DNA of 64,000 nt from Mycolicibacterium agri (GTDB taxonomy: Bacteria > Actinomycetota > Actinomycetes > Mycobacteriales > Mycobacteriaceae): contig NZ_PDCP01000026.1 in NCBI RefSeq assembly GCF_002553505.1, forward strand, positions 1 through 64,000. The letters run 5' to 3'. The notes under the pieces are model-generated. The model had not been told where the DNA came from, searched no databases, and was given only the letters and a program-made list of their open reading frames with translations. Position numbers and translations under genes: made by a program. This document shows, in pieces, positions 38,482 through 47,401 of the stretch (within the stretch, counting starts at the first letter, position 1; every line of letters starts with the position of its first letter).

Positions 38482-41397
38482 ATGGCACTGTCCCTTTCCG
38501 CTCGCGCCAAGCGGGTGTCGGCCGCCCGCAAAGACGTCGAATCCCGCGGCGAAACCTTCTACCAGGGCCCAAGCGGCGTGCACCTGTCGGCGTTCCCGCC
38601 GAAGGAGCGCTGGGACGACTGGGTCGAGGTGAGCTCACGGGCGTGGCCGCGCAAAGAGGAGCACCACTACATGCTGGTGCCCACGACGTGCTTCAACTGC
38701 GAATCCGCCTGCGGTCTGTTGGCTTACGTCGACCGCGAGGACATGCACGTGCGCAAGTTCGAGGGCAACCCAGAACATCCCGGCTCGCGGGGACGCAACT
38801 GCGCCAAGGGCCCGGCGACGATCAACCAGGTGACCGACCCGGACCGCATCCTCTACCCGCTGAAGCGGGTCGGCAAGCGGGGCTCGGGCCAGTGGGAGCG
38901 GATCAGCTGGGATGAGGCGCTCGATGCGCTCGCCGCCCGCATCCGCGCGGCGATCATCGAGGAACGCCAGAACGAGATCATGGTCAGCATCGGCAGGCCC
39001 GGCGAGGACGGCTTCACCGAACGGGTGCTGGCCAGTTGGGGTGTGGACGGCCACAATTCCCACACCAACGTCTGCTCCAGCGGCGGGCGCACCGGTTTCC
39101 AGTTCTGGATGGGCACCGACCGGCCGAGCCCCGATCACGCCAACGCCAAGGTGATCTACCTGATCAGCTCGCACCTGGAGACCGGCCACTACTTCAACCC
39201 GCACGCCCAGCGGATCATCGAGGCAAAAGCCAACGGCGCCAAGGTGATCGTGCTCGACACCAGGATGTCGAACACCGCCACCCACGCCGACTACTGGCTG
39301 TCCCCGCAGCCCGGCAGTGAAGCCGCGATCAACCTGGCCATCGCGCGGCACCTCATCGTCACGGGCCGCTACAACCGCGAGTTCGTGCGGCGGTGGTGGA
39401 ACTGGGACGAGTACCTGCAGGCGTGCCGGCCCGACCTGCCCGCGGACTTCGCCAGTTTCGAGGCCGAGCTGCTGCGGCTCTACGACCAGTACACCTTCGA
39501 CTACGCGGCCGCCGAATCCGGCATCGACGCCGCCACCCTGGAAGAGGTCGCCGAGACCGTTGCGGGCGCGGGCACCCGCTTCGCCCCGCACTGCTGGCGC
39601 TCGGCTGCGGCATCGAATCTCGGCGGCTGGCAGGTCTCCCGCACCCTGACGCTGATCTCGGCGCTGCTCGGCGCCATCGGCACCGAGGGCGGCTTGTTCG
39701 CCAACACGTGGAACAAGTTCGTGCCCAAGCCGATTCACACTCCGCCGCACCCCCGCGTGTGGCAGGAGCTGACGTGGCCGATGGAATACCCGTTGGCGCA
39801 GAACGAGATGTCGTTCTTGCTTCCGCACTTCCTCAAAGACGGCCGGGGCAGGCTCGACACCTACTTCATCCGCGTCTACAACCCCGTCTGGACCAACCCC
39901 GACGGCCTGTCGTGGATGGAAGTGCTCACCGACGAACAGATGGTCGGCTGCTTCGTCGCGCTGACCCCGACGTGGAACGAGTCGGCCTACTATGCCGACT
40001 ACGTGCTGCCGATGGGGCACAGCTCGGAGCGCCACGACACCCACTCCTACGAGCAGTACGACGGCCAATGGCTGGGCTTCCGGCAACCGGTGCTGCGCGC
40101 GGCGCGCGAACGGCTCGGCGAGAAGATCACCGACAGCCGGGAGGTCAATCCCGGTGAGGTGTGGGAAGAAAACGAGTTCTGGATCGAGCTGTCGTGGCGC
40201 ATCGACCCCGACGGCTCGCTCGGCATCCGCCAGTACCACGAGTCGCGGGCCAACCCCGGCGAGAAGCTCACCGTCGACGAGTACTACGGCTGGATGTTCG
40301 AGAACTCCGTGCCCGGTCTGCCCGAGCGCGCCGCGAAGGAAGGCCTGACCCCGCTGGAGTTCATGCGCCGCTACGGCGCGTTCGAGATCGCCAAAGGCCT
40401 TGGCGCGCAATACACCTACCCGGTGCCCTCCGAGGAGTTGTCCGACGTCAACGTCACCCCGACGGGACGGGTGTATACGGCCGCGCCAAAGCCCGCCAAC
40501 CCCAACATCGTTCCGATGGGCGCACCGGGGCCCGATGATGCCGGGCGACGAGCGGTGGGTGTCGAGGTCGACGGAGTCGTGCGTCGCGGCTTCCCGACGC
40601 CGTCGGGCAAGCTGGAGTTCTACTCGTCGACTCTGGCCAACTGGGGGTGGCCCGAGCACGCGCTGCCCGGCTACATCAAGAGCCACGTGCATCCGGAGAA
40701 GCTGGCCCCCGACCAGATGGTGCTGCTGTCCACCTTCCGGCTGCCCACCCAGATCCACACCCGGTCGGCGAACTCGAAGTGGCTCGACGAACTCGCCCAC
40801 ACCAACCCGGTGTGGATCCACCCCAGCGACGCCAAACGGCTCGGTGTCGAGCACACCGGCGACCTCGTGCGGGTGCAGACCGACATCGGCTACTTCGTCG
40901 CGAAAGCCTGGATCACCGAGGGCATTCGGCCCGGGGTGGTCGCCTGCAGCCATCACATGGGTCGGTGGCGCACGGCCAACCAGAAGGGCTTCGCCGGCGG
41001 TTTGATGGCCACCGTCGACCTGGAGCGCGGCGACGGCGACTGGCGGATGCGGCGGCTGTCCGGGGTCCGCCCGTACGAGAGCAGCGACCCCGACACGCAG
41101 CGCATCTGGTGGAGTGACACGGGCGTGCACCAGAACCTGACGTTCCCGGTGCACCCGGATCCCATCTCGGGCATGCACTGCTGGCATCAGGCGGTCCGGG
41201 TGACACCGGCGGGTCCGCAGGACGAGGCGGGCGACATCTTCGTCGACACCAACAAGGCGCGCGAGGTGTACTACGAGTGGCTGAAGATGACCCGCCCGGC
41301 CGGCTCGTGCTCACCGGACGGCACGCGCCGCCCGCACTGGCTGATGCGTCCCCTCAAGCCCAGCGCCGAAGCGTTCCAACTGGTTTCGGAGACCTGA
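38482..41397 (+). CDS. Molybdopterin-dependent catalytic subunit, SoeA (sulfite dehydrogenase)-like
   Basis: 971 residues, DMSO-reductase superfamily. The [4Fe-4S] motif Cys70-x2-Cys73-x3-Cys77 and Cys107 (NCAKG) is intact, and Cys198 in NVCSSGGR is the likely Mo ligand, as in PsrA/PhsA/TtrA/SoeA. There is no Tat signal; an unusual 60-residue charged lead precedes the Fe-S domain. Cytoplasmic location, length near SoeA (about 970) and a ferredoxin/NrfD partner favour sulfite oxidation to sulfate by SoeABC. The surrounding sulfite and sulfate exporters support it. Polysulfide, thiosulfate or tetrathionate reductase-like activity cannot be excluded. SD GAGGAGGCC before the ATG. Confidence 0.8.
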   Translation: MALSLSARAKRVSAARKDVESRGETFYQGPSGVHLSAFPPKERWDDWVEVSSRAWPRKEEHHYMLVPTTCFNCESACGLLAYVDREDMHVRKFEGNPEHPGSRGRNCAKGPATINQVTDPDRILYPLKRVGKRGSGQWERISWDEALDALAARIRAAIIEERQNEIMVSIGRPGEDGFTERVLASWGVDGHNSHTNVCSSGGRTGFQFWMGTDRPSPDHANAKVIYLISSHLETGHYFNPHAQRIIEAKANGAKVIVLDTRMSNTATHADYWLSPQPGSEAAINLAIARHLIVTGRYNREFVRRWWNWDEYLQACRPDLPADFASFEAELLRLYDQYTFDYAAAESGIDAATLEEVAETVAGAGTRFAPHCWRSAAASNLGGWQVSRTLTLISALLGAIGTEGGLFANTWNKFVPKPIHTPPHPRVWQELTWPMEYPLAQNEMSFLLPHFLKDGRGRLDTYFIRVYNPVWTNPDGLSWMEVLTDEQMVGCFVALTPTWNESAYYADYVLPMGHSSERHDTHSYEQYDGQWLGFRQPVLRAARERLGEKITDSREVNPGEVWEENEFWIELSWRIDPDGSLGIRQYHESRANPGEKLTVDEYYGWMFENSVPGLPERAAKEGLTPLEFMRRYGAFEIAKGLGAQYTYPVPSEELSDVNVTPTGRVYTAAPKPANPNIVPMGAPGPDDAGRRAVGVEVDGVVRRGFPTPSGKLEFYSSTLANWGWPEHALPGYIKSHVHPEKLAPDQMVLLSTFRLPTQIHTRSANSKWLDELAHTNPVWIHPSDAKRLGVEHTGDLVRVQTDIGYFVAKAWITEGIRPGVVACSHHMGRWRTANQKGFAGGLMATVDLERGDGDWRMRRLSGVRPYESSDPDTQRIWWSDTGVHQNLTFPVHPDPISGMHCWHQAVRVTPAGPQDEAGDIFVDTNKAREVYYEWLKMTRPAGSCSPDGTRRPHWLMRPLKPSAEAFQLVSET

Positions 41398-41398
41398 C

Positions 41399-42271
41399 GT
41401 GTGGGAGTTGTTCCGATCGCTTGGCGCGGCCATCCTCACCCCGCCGCCGGGCAACAGCGCGGTGTGCGCGGCGCTTGACCTGCCGATCCCGACCGGCGCC
41501 GAGCACACCGACGCCTTCGTGCTCAGCGCCCCGCCGCACGCCGCGATCCATCTCGGCCCCGAGGGCAAGCTCGGCGGCGAGGGCCTCGACCGCATCGCCG
41601 GCTTCTGGCGGGTGCTCGGGCTGAAGCCACGCGAAGACGCCGACCACCTGGGCGCGCTGCTGATGCTGTACGCCGAACTCGGTGAAGCAGAAGAGAAGGC
41701 GACCGGCGACGACACCCGCGGGCAGCTGCACCGGGCCCGCGCCGCCCTGTTCCACGAACACATTTGGAGTTGGGCCCCCGGATATCTGCGCGCGGTCAAC
41801 GGGCTGGGCATCGCCTCGGTCGCCGCGTGGGTTCAACTGACCGAGCAGGCGCTGCGCGCCGAGTACGCCGACCTCGGCCCCGCCGAGCTGCTGCCGTTGG
41901 CGCTGCGGGCCGCACCGCCCGCGATGAGCACCGAGGACTCGCTGGACGAAACGCTGGACGCGCTGGTGGCCCCGATCCGCTCCGGCATCGTGCTGACCCG
42001 CCGCGATGTGGCCGACTGCGCGCAGCAGATCGGCGTCGGATTGCGGCGCGGGGAGCGGCGTTTCGAGCTGAAAGCGATGCTGGAGCAGGACGCGTTCGCG
42101 ACGCTCGGCTGGCTCGCCGCGCACGCCAGGCGCTGGGCGGACCGTCCGTCGGTGCGGGGATCGACGACTGACCCGTGTGCGTGGTGGGCGCATCGCGCCG
42201 CCACCACCGCGCGAGTCCTGCAGGCGTTGGCGACGGCGAAAGCCGAGAGCAGAGAGGAAGTGCCGTGCTGA
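41399..42271 (+). CDS. TorD/DmsD-like molybdoenzyme maturation chaperone
   Basis: 290 residues, mostly helical. GEKL-free but typical TorD-type features are a central ALLMLYAELGEAEE helix and the region ARAALFHEHIWSWAPGYLRAV, close to the family signature in which an exported or folded Mo enzyme is held (FxxHLxPW-like). It should help insert the Mo cofactor into the catalytic subunit. GTG start 2 bp after that gene. The next gene starts inside its last codons. Confidence 0.8.
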   Translation: MWELFRSLGAAILTPPPGNSAVCAALDLPIPTGAEHTDAFVLSAPPHAAIHLGPEGKLGGEGLDRIAGFWRVLGLKPREDADHLGALLMLYAELGEAEEKATGDDTRGQLHRARAALFHEHIWSWAPGYLRAVNGLGIASVAAWVQLTEQALRAEYADLGPAELLPLALRAAPPAMSTEDSLDETLDALVAPIRSGIVLTRRDVADCAQQIGVGLRRGERRFELKAMLEQDAFATLGWLAAHARRWADRPSVRGSTTDPCAWWAHRAATTARVLQALATAKAESREEVPC

Positions 42272-43377
42272 GATTGGGACGTCAAGCCGTTGACGTCGCC
42301 GCGGTGCGGGACGCGGTCGGCGCCGTCGTCGATCCCGAATTGCAGCGCCCGCTCGGCGAATTGGACATGATCCGCGGCGTGACAGCGGGCCGCAACGGCC
42401 GCGTCGAGGTCGAGGTGGCGCTGACCACGCCGGGCTGCCCGATGACCGAGCTGTTGGCCCGCGACGTCGCCGCCGCGGCGTCCACGGTGCCCGAAATCGG
42501 CTACGTGCGAGTGAATTTCACCGTCATGCCCGAATCCGAGCGCCGGGCTCTCGCGGACCGGGTCCTGACCCACCGCGACACCGGTGCGACGGCAGCCTCG
42601 GCGGTATATGCCGTCGCCAGCGGCAAGGGCGGGGTCGGCAAGTCGAGCGTGGCGGCCAACCTCGCGGTGGCCTTGGCGCGCACCGGCAAGTCGGTCGGCC
42701 TGCTCGACGCCGACGTGTGGGGCTATTCGGTACCGCAGCTGTTCGGCGTGCGGCGCAGCCCGATCGCCATGTACCACACCATGTTTCCGGTGCAGGCCCA
42801 CGGTGTGCGGCTGATGTCGCTCGGCTTTTTGACCGACGAGGACGAACCCGTCGTGTGGCGCGGCCCGATGCTGCACAAGGCGCTGACCCAGTTCGTGCAC
42901 GACGTGCACTGGGGCCAACTCGACGTGCTGCTGCTCGACCTGCCGCCGGGGACCGGCGACGTGACACTGTCGGTGCTGGAGCTGCTGCCGGACGCGTCGC
43001 TGCTGGCCGTCACCACACCGCAGCAGGCCGCCAGGAGCGTGGCCAGCCGGGTCGGCGTGATGGCCCGCGACATGGGCATGCCCATCGCCGGGGTGGTGGA
43101 GAACATGTCCGAACTGGTCTGCCCGCACTGCTCCGGCCGCTCTGAGCTGTTCGGCGCCGGGGGAGGGCAGCGGCTCGCCGATGAGCTGAATGCGCCGCTG
43201 CTGGGGCAGATCCCGCTCGACGCCGCGATGCGAGCCGCTGGCGACAGCGGAGTACCCGTGGTGAGTTCCGCACCCGAAAGTCCGTCGGCGCAAGCGCTTA
43301 TCGACGTGGCGGCGGCGCTGCGACCGGCCCGAAGGCCACTGGTCGGTCGTTCACTCGGGGTGCAACCGGTCGGCTAG
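42265..43377 (+). CDS. Mrp/ApbC-type Fe-S cluster carrier ATPase
   Basis: 370 residues. The N-terminal MIP18/DUF59 domain (VVDPELQRPLGELDMIRGV; TTPGCPM) is followed by a deviant Walker P-loop NTPase: VASGKGGVGKSSVAANLAVAL, LLLDLPPGTGD and NMSELVCPHCSGRSELFG with the CxxC that binds the cluster. It loads [4Fe-4S] clusters. Placed in the Soe-like operon, it probably serves the five clusters of that complex. A GTG at 42265 with GAGAGGAAG upstream is chosen; it overlaps the TorD-like gene by 7 bp. Mycobacteria also have a housekeeping Mrp, so this is an extra, dedicated copy. Confidence 0.88.
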   Translation: MLRLGRQAVDVAAVRDAVGAVVDPELQRPLGELDMIRGVTAGRNGRVEVEVALTTPGCPMTELLARDVAAAASTVPEIGYVRVNFTVMPESERRALADRVLTHRDTGATAASAVYAVASGKGGVGKSSVAANLAVALARTGKSVGLLDADVWGYSVPQLFGVRRSPIAMYHTMFPVQAHGVRLMSLGFLTDEDEPVVWRGPMLHKALTQFVHDVHWGQLDVLLLDLPPGTGDVTLSVLELLPDASLLAVTTPQQAARSVASRVGVMARDMGMPIAGVVENMSELVCPHCSGRSELFGAGGGQRLADELNAPLLGQIPLDAAMRAAGDSGVPVVSSAPESPSAQALIDVAAALRPARRPLVGRSLGVQPVG

Positions 43378-43378
43378 C

Positions 43379-43395
43379 TACAAGCGCACCTTGTA
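43379..43395. promoter_or_regulatory. TACAAG/CTTGTA palindrome upstream of lysR
   Basis: TACAAG (43379-43384), five bases, CTTGTA (43390-43395) is a perfect inverted repeat 20 bp before the LysR start. LysR-type regulators usually bind such sites at their own promoters. The half-sites recur at 36880-36893 before the Soe-like operon. Confidence 0.5.
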
Positions 43396-43414
43396 CCCCA
43401 GCTACGGTTATGGA

Positions 43415-44359
43415 GTGTCGCTGAGCCCGCGGATGCCTGAGCTGGGGGCGCTTGAGGTGCTGCTCGCCGTCGCCCACACGGGCAGCCTGAACGCTGCCGC
43501 GCGCGAAGTCGGCGTCACCCAGCAGGCCGTGTCGGCGCGCATCGCGTCGATCGAGGCGCAGACCGGTGTGCAGATGGTGATCCGCAGCAAGCACGGCTCG
43601 ACCCTGACGCCGGCCGGGGTGCTCGTGTCGCAGTGGGCGGCGCGGCTGCTCGACGTCGCAGGCGAGCTGGATGCCGGGATTGCGGCGCTGCGCCACGACC
43701 TGCGCATGCATGTGCGGGTGAGCTCCAGCCTGACCATCGCCGAGCATCTGCTGCCGGGATGGCTGGTGTCGATGCGGGCCGTGGCGCCCGACCGCAACGA
43801 GTCGGCCGAGGTGGTGCTCACCGCTGCCAACAGCGACACCGTGATCCAGCAGGTGCGCGAGGGCGAGGCCGACATCGGGTTCGTCGAGGGGCCCTACATT
43901 CCGCGTGGTATCCGCAGCCGGGTGATCGCCCGCGACGAACTGGTCGTGGTGGTGCGTCCCGATCACCCGTGGGTGCGTAAACGGCGCGTGCTGACCGCCG
44001 CCGAGCTGAACGAGATTCCCTTGGTCAGCCGCGAGGAGGGGTCGGGCACGCGCTATGCGCTACGCGCCGCGCTGGAAGCGGCGCTCGGGCGGCACACCCC
44101 TCAGGCGCCGCCGGCGCTGGTGTTGTCCACCACTTCGGCGGTGCGGGCCGCCGTTCTCGCGGGCGCCGGGCCCGCGGTCCTCAGCGAACTGGCGGTGGCC
44201 GACGACCTGGCCAGCAACCGCCTCGGCCGGGTGATGGTCAGCGGCATCGATCTGCGGCGCCCATTGCGGGCGATCTGGATCGGGCCCCGCAATCGGCCCG
44301 CGGGTCCGGTGCGCGACCTGCTCGCGCATATCCTCAGCCAACCTCCGCGAACGCGCTGA
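43415..44359 (+). CDS. YeiE/CysB-type LysR regulator of the Soe-like operon
   Basis: 314 residues. HTH in GSLNAAAREVGVTQQAVSARI; effector domain with SSSLTIAEHLLPGW, ADIGFVEGPYIPRG and EEGSGTRYALR. It shares the same sequence pattern as the regulator at 30322-31230, so both are likely sensors of a similar anion, possibly sulfite. GTG 43415 is chosen over an earlier ATG at 43391 that would run over the palindrome. It follows the Mrp-like gene by 37 bp in the same direction. Confidence 0.85.
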   Translation: MSLSPRMPELGALEVLLAVAHTGSLNAAAREVGVTQQAVSARIASIEAQTGVQMVIRSKHGSTLTPAGVLVSQWAARLLDVAGELDAGIAALRHDLRMHVRVSSSLTIAEHLLPGWLVSMRAVAPDRNESAEVVLTAANSDTVIQQVREGEADIGFVEGPYIPRGIRSRVIARDELVVVVRPDHPWVRKRRVLTAAELNEIPLVSREEGSGTRYALRAALEAALGRHTPQAPPALVLSTTSAVRAAVLAGAGPAVLSELAVADDLASNRLGRVMVSGIDLRRPLRAIWIGPRNRPAGPVRDLLAHILSQPPRTR

Positions 44360-44369
44360 GCCCTAGTCC

Positions 44370-44436
44370 ATCGACCGCGAAACGGAATTTAGGCAGCGAA
44401 AATGCGAGTACGCGCCTGTGTGGATTCCGTCTCGCG
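44370..44436 (-). repeat. Dispersed palindromic repeat, diverged inverted copy 3
   Basis: Read on the minus strand it has GCGAGACGGA, then GGCGCGTACTCGCATTTTCGC, and ends CCGTTTCGCGG, matching the order of elements in the copies at 18160 and 28101 but more diverged. It lies after the LysR gene, between two converging transcripts. Confidence 0.5.
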
Positions 44437-44487
44437 GGGGAGCGCGTTAGCGCTCGGGGCGGGAACCTGACGCTCGCGGCGGGAAAC

Positions 44488-44661
44488 TCAGTCGCCGAGC
44501 CCGCGGCGGGTGGCGGCCAGCGCGTCGGTCAACGCCACCAAGGTGCGGCGCAGGACCGACGGCGGCGCTTCCGCGCGCTGTTCAGTTGCGGCTCCACCCT
44601 CACGGGGCGGGGCCAGAACGGCGTCCGCACCAGGACCGGGATCCACAAACTGGCTGAGCAT
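44488..44661 (-). CDS. Small 57-residue open reading frame downstream of tctC
   Basis: Starts ATG with GAAAGAGGTC upstream and reads MLSQFVDPGPGADAV, then an Ala/Pro/Glu-rich middle and an amphipathic basic end (SVLRRTLVALTDALAATRRGLGD), stop TGA. No family recognised. It lies 140 bp behind tctC on the same strand and has its own inverted repeat just upstream, so it may be a separate small gene. The good ribosome site and codon pattern argue for a real gene, but the length is short. Confidence 0.45.
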   Translation of the reverse strand: MLSQFVDPGPGADAVLAPPREGGAATEQRAEAPPSVLRRTLVALTDALAATRRGLGD

Positions 44662-44678
44662 TTTTCGACCTCTTTCAC

Positions 44679-44701
44679 ATGATGGATTTGACTTCCATCA
44701 T
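44679..44701. promoter_or_regulatory. 8-bp inverted repeat upstream of the small gene
   Basis: ATGATGGA (44679-44686), seven bases, TCCATCAT (44694-44701). Perfect arms, sited about 18-40 bp upstream of the 57-residue reading frame and downstream of tctC. It could be an operator; without a T-run it is not a typical terminator. Confidence 0.4.
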
Positions 44702-44801
44702 CCGGAAGGTCGGAGGTCCCGGCTATAACGCGCGCCACAAATACGGCGTGCGGTTAGTCACTCCCACGAGGGCAGAATCAGGCCAGAATCAGGCCCGATG
44801 A

Positions 44802-45809
44802 TCAGCCGCCGATGTTGTAGGACTTCAGCTGCTCACCGATCAGCGTCTGCTGTTCCTCCAGGAAGGACTGGAACTCGTCGGCGGGCTGATAGCTGTCCGC
44901 CGCGGCGAACACCTGCTCCTGGAACTTGGTCATCTCGGGCGTCTTGACGGCTTCGCCGCAGGCATCGGAGAGCGCCTGGACGACGTCGTCGGAGGACTTC
45001 GACGAGACGACGAGTCCGCGGAACTGCGGGAGCACCACTTCTTCGGGAAGCCCTAGTTCGCCGGCCGTGGGAACGTTCTCGAAGCCCTTGACCTTCTCGT
45101 CGGAGATCAGGATCACCGGCACGAAGTCGCCGGAATCCAGGTACTGCTTGACGTCGCCGAGCTGCTCGTAGAGCACATCGACGCCGCCGCCCAGCAGCGC
45201 GGCGTACCGCTCGCTCGGCTCGGAGAAGGGCACCGCACGGAACTGGGTGCCGAGCTTGTCGCGCAGCGCGGCCAGCACGATGTCGTCGACGCTGTTGGTG
45301 CCTACCGTCGCGACCTTGAGCTGTCCCGGCCGCTCCTTGGCGGCGGCGGCCAGCGCATCCCAGTTGGGGAATGTGCCCTTGCGGACCATGATCGCCGACG
45401 GCATCGACTGCAACCGGCAGGCGCCGCGCACTTCGTCGAGCTTGAACGATGCCGTGCCTGCGGGAACCGTGGTCAGCGTGTCCTGGATGAGGATGGCCAT
45501 CGACTCGCCCGGCCGTCCGGACAGCATCTTGGTCATGCCGGTGCTTCCCGTCGCGCCGGGCACGTTCACCACGGGGATCTGCTGGTCGATGATGCCTTCC
45601 ATCGCCGCGGCCGACGCGCGGGCCACCTGGTCGGCGCCGCCACCGGGCCCGAACGGCACCACGAGATCGACCGGTCTGCGGAAGACGTTCTTGCCGTCGG
45701 CGCTGCCGCTGCTTCCGCTACTGCTCTCGCCACAGCTGGCGGCAACCATCGCGAGCGCCGCGACCGATCCGACCACGAATGCTTTGCGGCGTCTGGACTT
45801 ATCGGACAT
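44802..45809 (-). CDS. TctC/Bug-family substrate-binding lipoprotein
   Basis: 335 residues. A signal sequence with MVAASCGE gives a probable lipid-anchored Cys; the Bug fold follows with VDLVVPFGPGGGADQVAR (the Pro-Phe-xx-Gly-Gly loop that grips carboxylates) and NVPGATGSTG. It hands a small anion to TctAB. ATG 45809 has GAGGAG upstream; overlaps the tctA stop by 11 bp. Tct systems carry citrate, other carboxylates and, in some bacteria, sulfonates. Location beside SauU/SauS-like genes with the same promoter repeat makes a sulfonate likely. Confidence 0.88.
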   Translation of the reverse strand: MSDKSRRRKAFVVGSVAALAMVAASCGESSSGSSGSADGKNVFRRPVDLVVPFGPGGGADQVARASAAAMEGIIDQQIPVVNVPGATGSTGMTKMLSGRPGESMAILIQDTLTTVPAGTASFKLDEVRGACRLQSMPSAIMVRKGTFPNWDALAAAAKERPGQLKVATVGTNSVDDIVLAALRDKLGTQFRAVPFSEPSERYAALLGGGVDVLYEQLGDVKQYLDSGDFVPVILISDEKVKGFENVPTAGELGLPEEVVLPQFRGLVVSSKSSDDVVQALSDACGEAVKTPEMTKFQEQVFAAADSYQPADEFQSFLEEQQTLIGEQLKSYNIGG

Positions 45810-47373
45810 CTTTGGTCTCCTCTGCTGGTACACCGGTTGTTTGCACTGGATCGTCTTCTCGCGGTCCTACGGCGGCGCTGATGCGGCCCCTGCGTGCCTG
45901 GGTGACGCTGCGGTAGACGAGGAATGCGAGCACCGCGACCCAAATGACTAAGAGCACGGCCGAGATCGGGCGCGTGACGAAGATCGTCGGATCGTTGCCC
46001 GACGAGATCATCGCGGTGGTGAAGTAGCGCTCGGCCAGCGGACCGAGGATGGCGCCGAGCACCAGTGGGGCAAGCGGATATCCCCACTTCTGCAGGAAGA
46101 AGCCGAGGACCGCGAACAACGTCATGATCCACACGTCCGACATCGAATTGCGGATCGCGAACGCGCCGATGTAGGCGAACAGGACGATGATCACCGCGAT
46201 GTACTGCTCGGGCACCTTGAGTAGTCGCACCATCGGCCCGCTCGTCGCGATGCCGAGCACGAACATGAGGATGACGCTCACCAACAGGGCGGCGATGATG
46301 GTGTAGACGAGCTCGGGCTGGGTCTGGAAGATCTGCGGACCCGGCTGCACGTTGTGCAACAGCATCGCGCCGAGGATCACCGCCGTGGCGGCGCTGCCCG
46401 GGATCCCCAGCACCAGCAGCGGAATGAACGCTCCGCCAACGGTTGCCGTCGACGCAGCCTGAGGGCCGATGACGCCGTTGGGTGATCCCTTGCCCACCTG
46501 GGCTCGGTCCTTGCCGAACTGCTTCTCCAGACCGTAGGAGACGAACGACGCCACCGTCGCGCCCGCGCCGGGCACACCACCGAGCAGCGAACCGGTGACA
46601 ACGCCGCGGCCCATGCTGCCGCTGCGCTCGCGGAACTGCCGAAGCGACGGGATCTTCGTCTTCACCCGACCCGGCTGCGGGGCGTTCTCGGCCGCGAAGC
46701 CCTCGCCGAACCGCACCAGCACGTGACCGAGTGCATAGATGCCGACCATGACGGGGAGGTAATCGATCCCGTCGCGCAGCGTTTCAGAGCCGAAGTCGAA
46801 GCGGACCGTTCCGTACACGGCGTCCACGCCGACCGTCGCCAGCAGCATGCCGATCAGCAGGGCGGCAAGGGATTTGGTGACCGAGCGCTCGGCGAGGGCG
46901 AGCACGCTGGTGAGGCCCAGCAGAACGATCACGAAGTATTCGGCCTGACCGAACTTCAATGCCACATGCGCGATGGGGCGGGCCGCGAACACCAGCAACA
47001 CCCACGCCGCCAGGCCGCCGACGAGGGCCGCGAACGCCGCCCAGCCGAGTGCCTCTGCGGCACGGCCCTTGCGCGCCATGGTGTAGCCGTCCCACAGCAG
47101 CGGCACATTGTTCGGTTCACCGGGTATGTGCAGCAGGATCGAGGTGATCGCCCCGCCGTAGGTGCCTGCGACATAGACCGCCAGCATCAAGACGATGCCG
47201 GTCTCGGGGTCCATGCCGTAGGTGAAGGGCAGGATCAGGATGACGCCCATCACGAACGTCAGACCCGGCAGCACGCCCACGATCAGCCCCGTGATCACGC
47301 CGAGGACGAGGATGATCCACACCGTGGGCGAGAACGAGGCGAACTCGTTCATCACTCCTGTCAAAGTTTCCAT
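45799..47373 (-). CDS. TctA large membrane subunit of tripartite tricarboxylate-type transporter
   Basis: 524 residues, about 12 helices. Family signatures GVLPGLTFVMGVILILPFTY and YGGAITSILLHIPGEPNNV are present, along with the second repeat GGVPGAGATVASFVSYGLEK. It forms the transport path for the substrate delivered by the Bug lipoprotein, driven by Na+ or H+. ATG start; tctB is 28 bp upstream on the same strand. Confidence 0.93.
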   Translation of the reverse strand: METLTGVMNEFASFSPTVWIILVLGVITGLIVGVLPGLTFVMGVILILPFTYGMDPETGIVLMLAVYVAGTYGGAITSILLHIPGEPNNVPLLWDGYTMARKGRAAEALGWAAFAALVGGLAAWVLLVFAARPIAHVALKFGQAEYFVIVLLGLTSVLALAERSVTKSLAALLIGMLLATVGVDAVYGTVRFDFGSETLRDGIDYLPVMVGIYALGHVLVRFGEGFAAENAPQPGRVKTKIPSLRQFRERSGSMGRGVVTGSLLGGVPGAGATVASFVSYGLEKQFGKDRAQVGKGSPNGVIGPQAASTATVGGAFIPLLVLGIPGSAATAVILGAMLLHNVQPGPQIFQTQPELVYTIIAALLVSVILMFVLGIATSGPMVRLLKVPEQYIAVIIVLFAYIGAFAIRNSMSDVWIMTLFAVLGFFLQKWGYPLAPLVLGAILGPLAERYFTTAMISSGNDPTIFVTRPISAVLLVIWVAVLAFLVYRSVTQARRGRISAAVGPREDDPVQTTGVPAEETKDVR

Positions 47374-47401
47374 CTGTTTCTCCGAAAGCGGTGGGGGCGG
47401 G

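Noticed and set aside
38482..41397. Naming the molybdoenzyme as tetrathionate or thiosulfate reductase
   Set aside because: Those catalytic subunits are normally Tat-exported; this one has no Tat signal, so a SoeA-like role is preferred though unproven.
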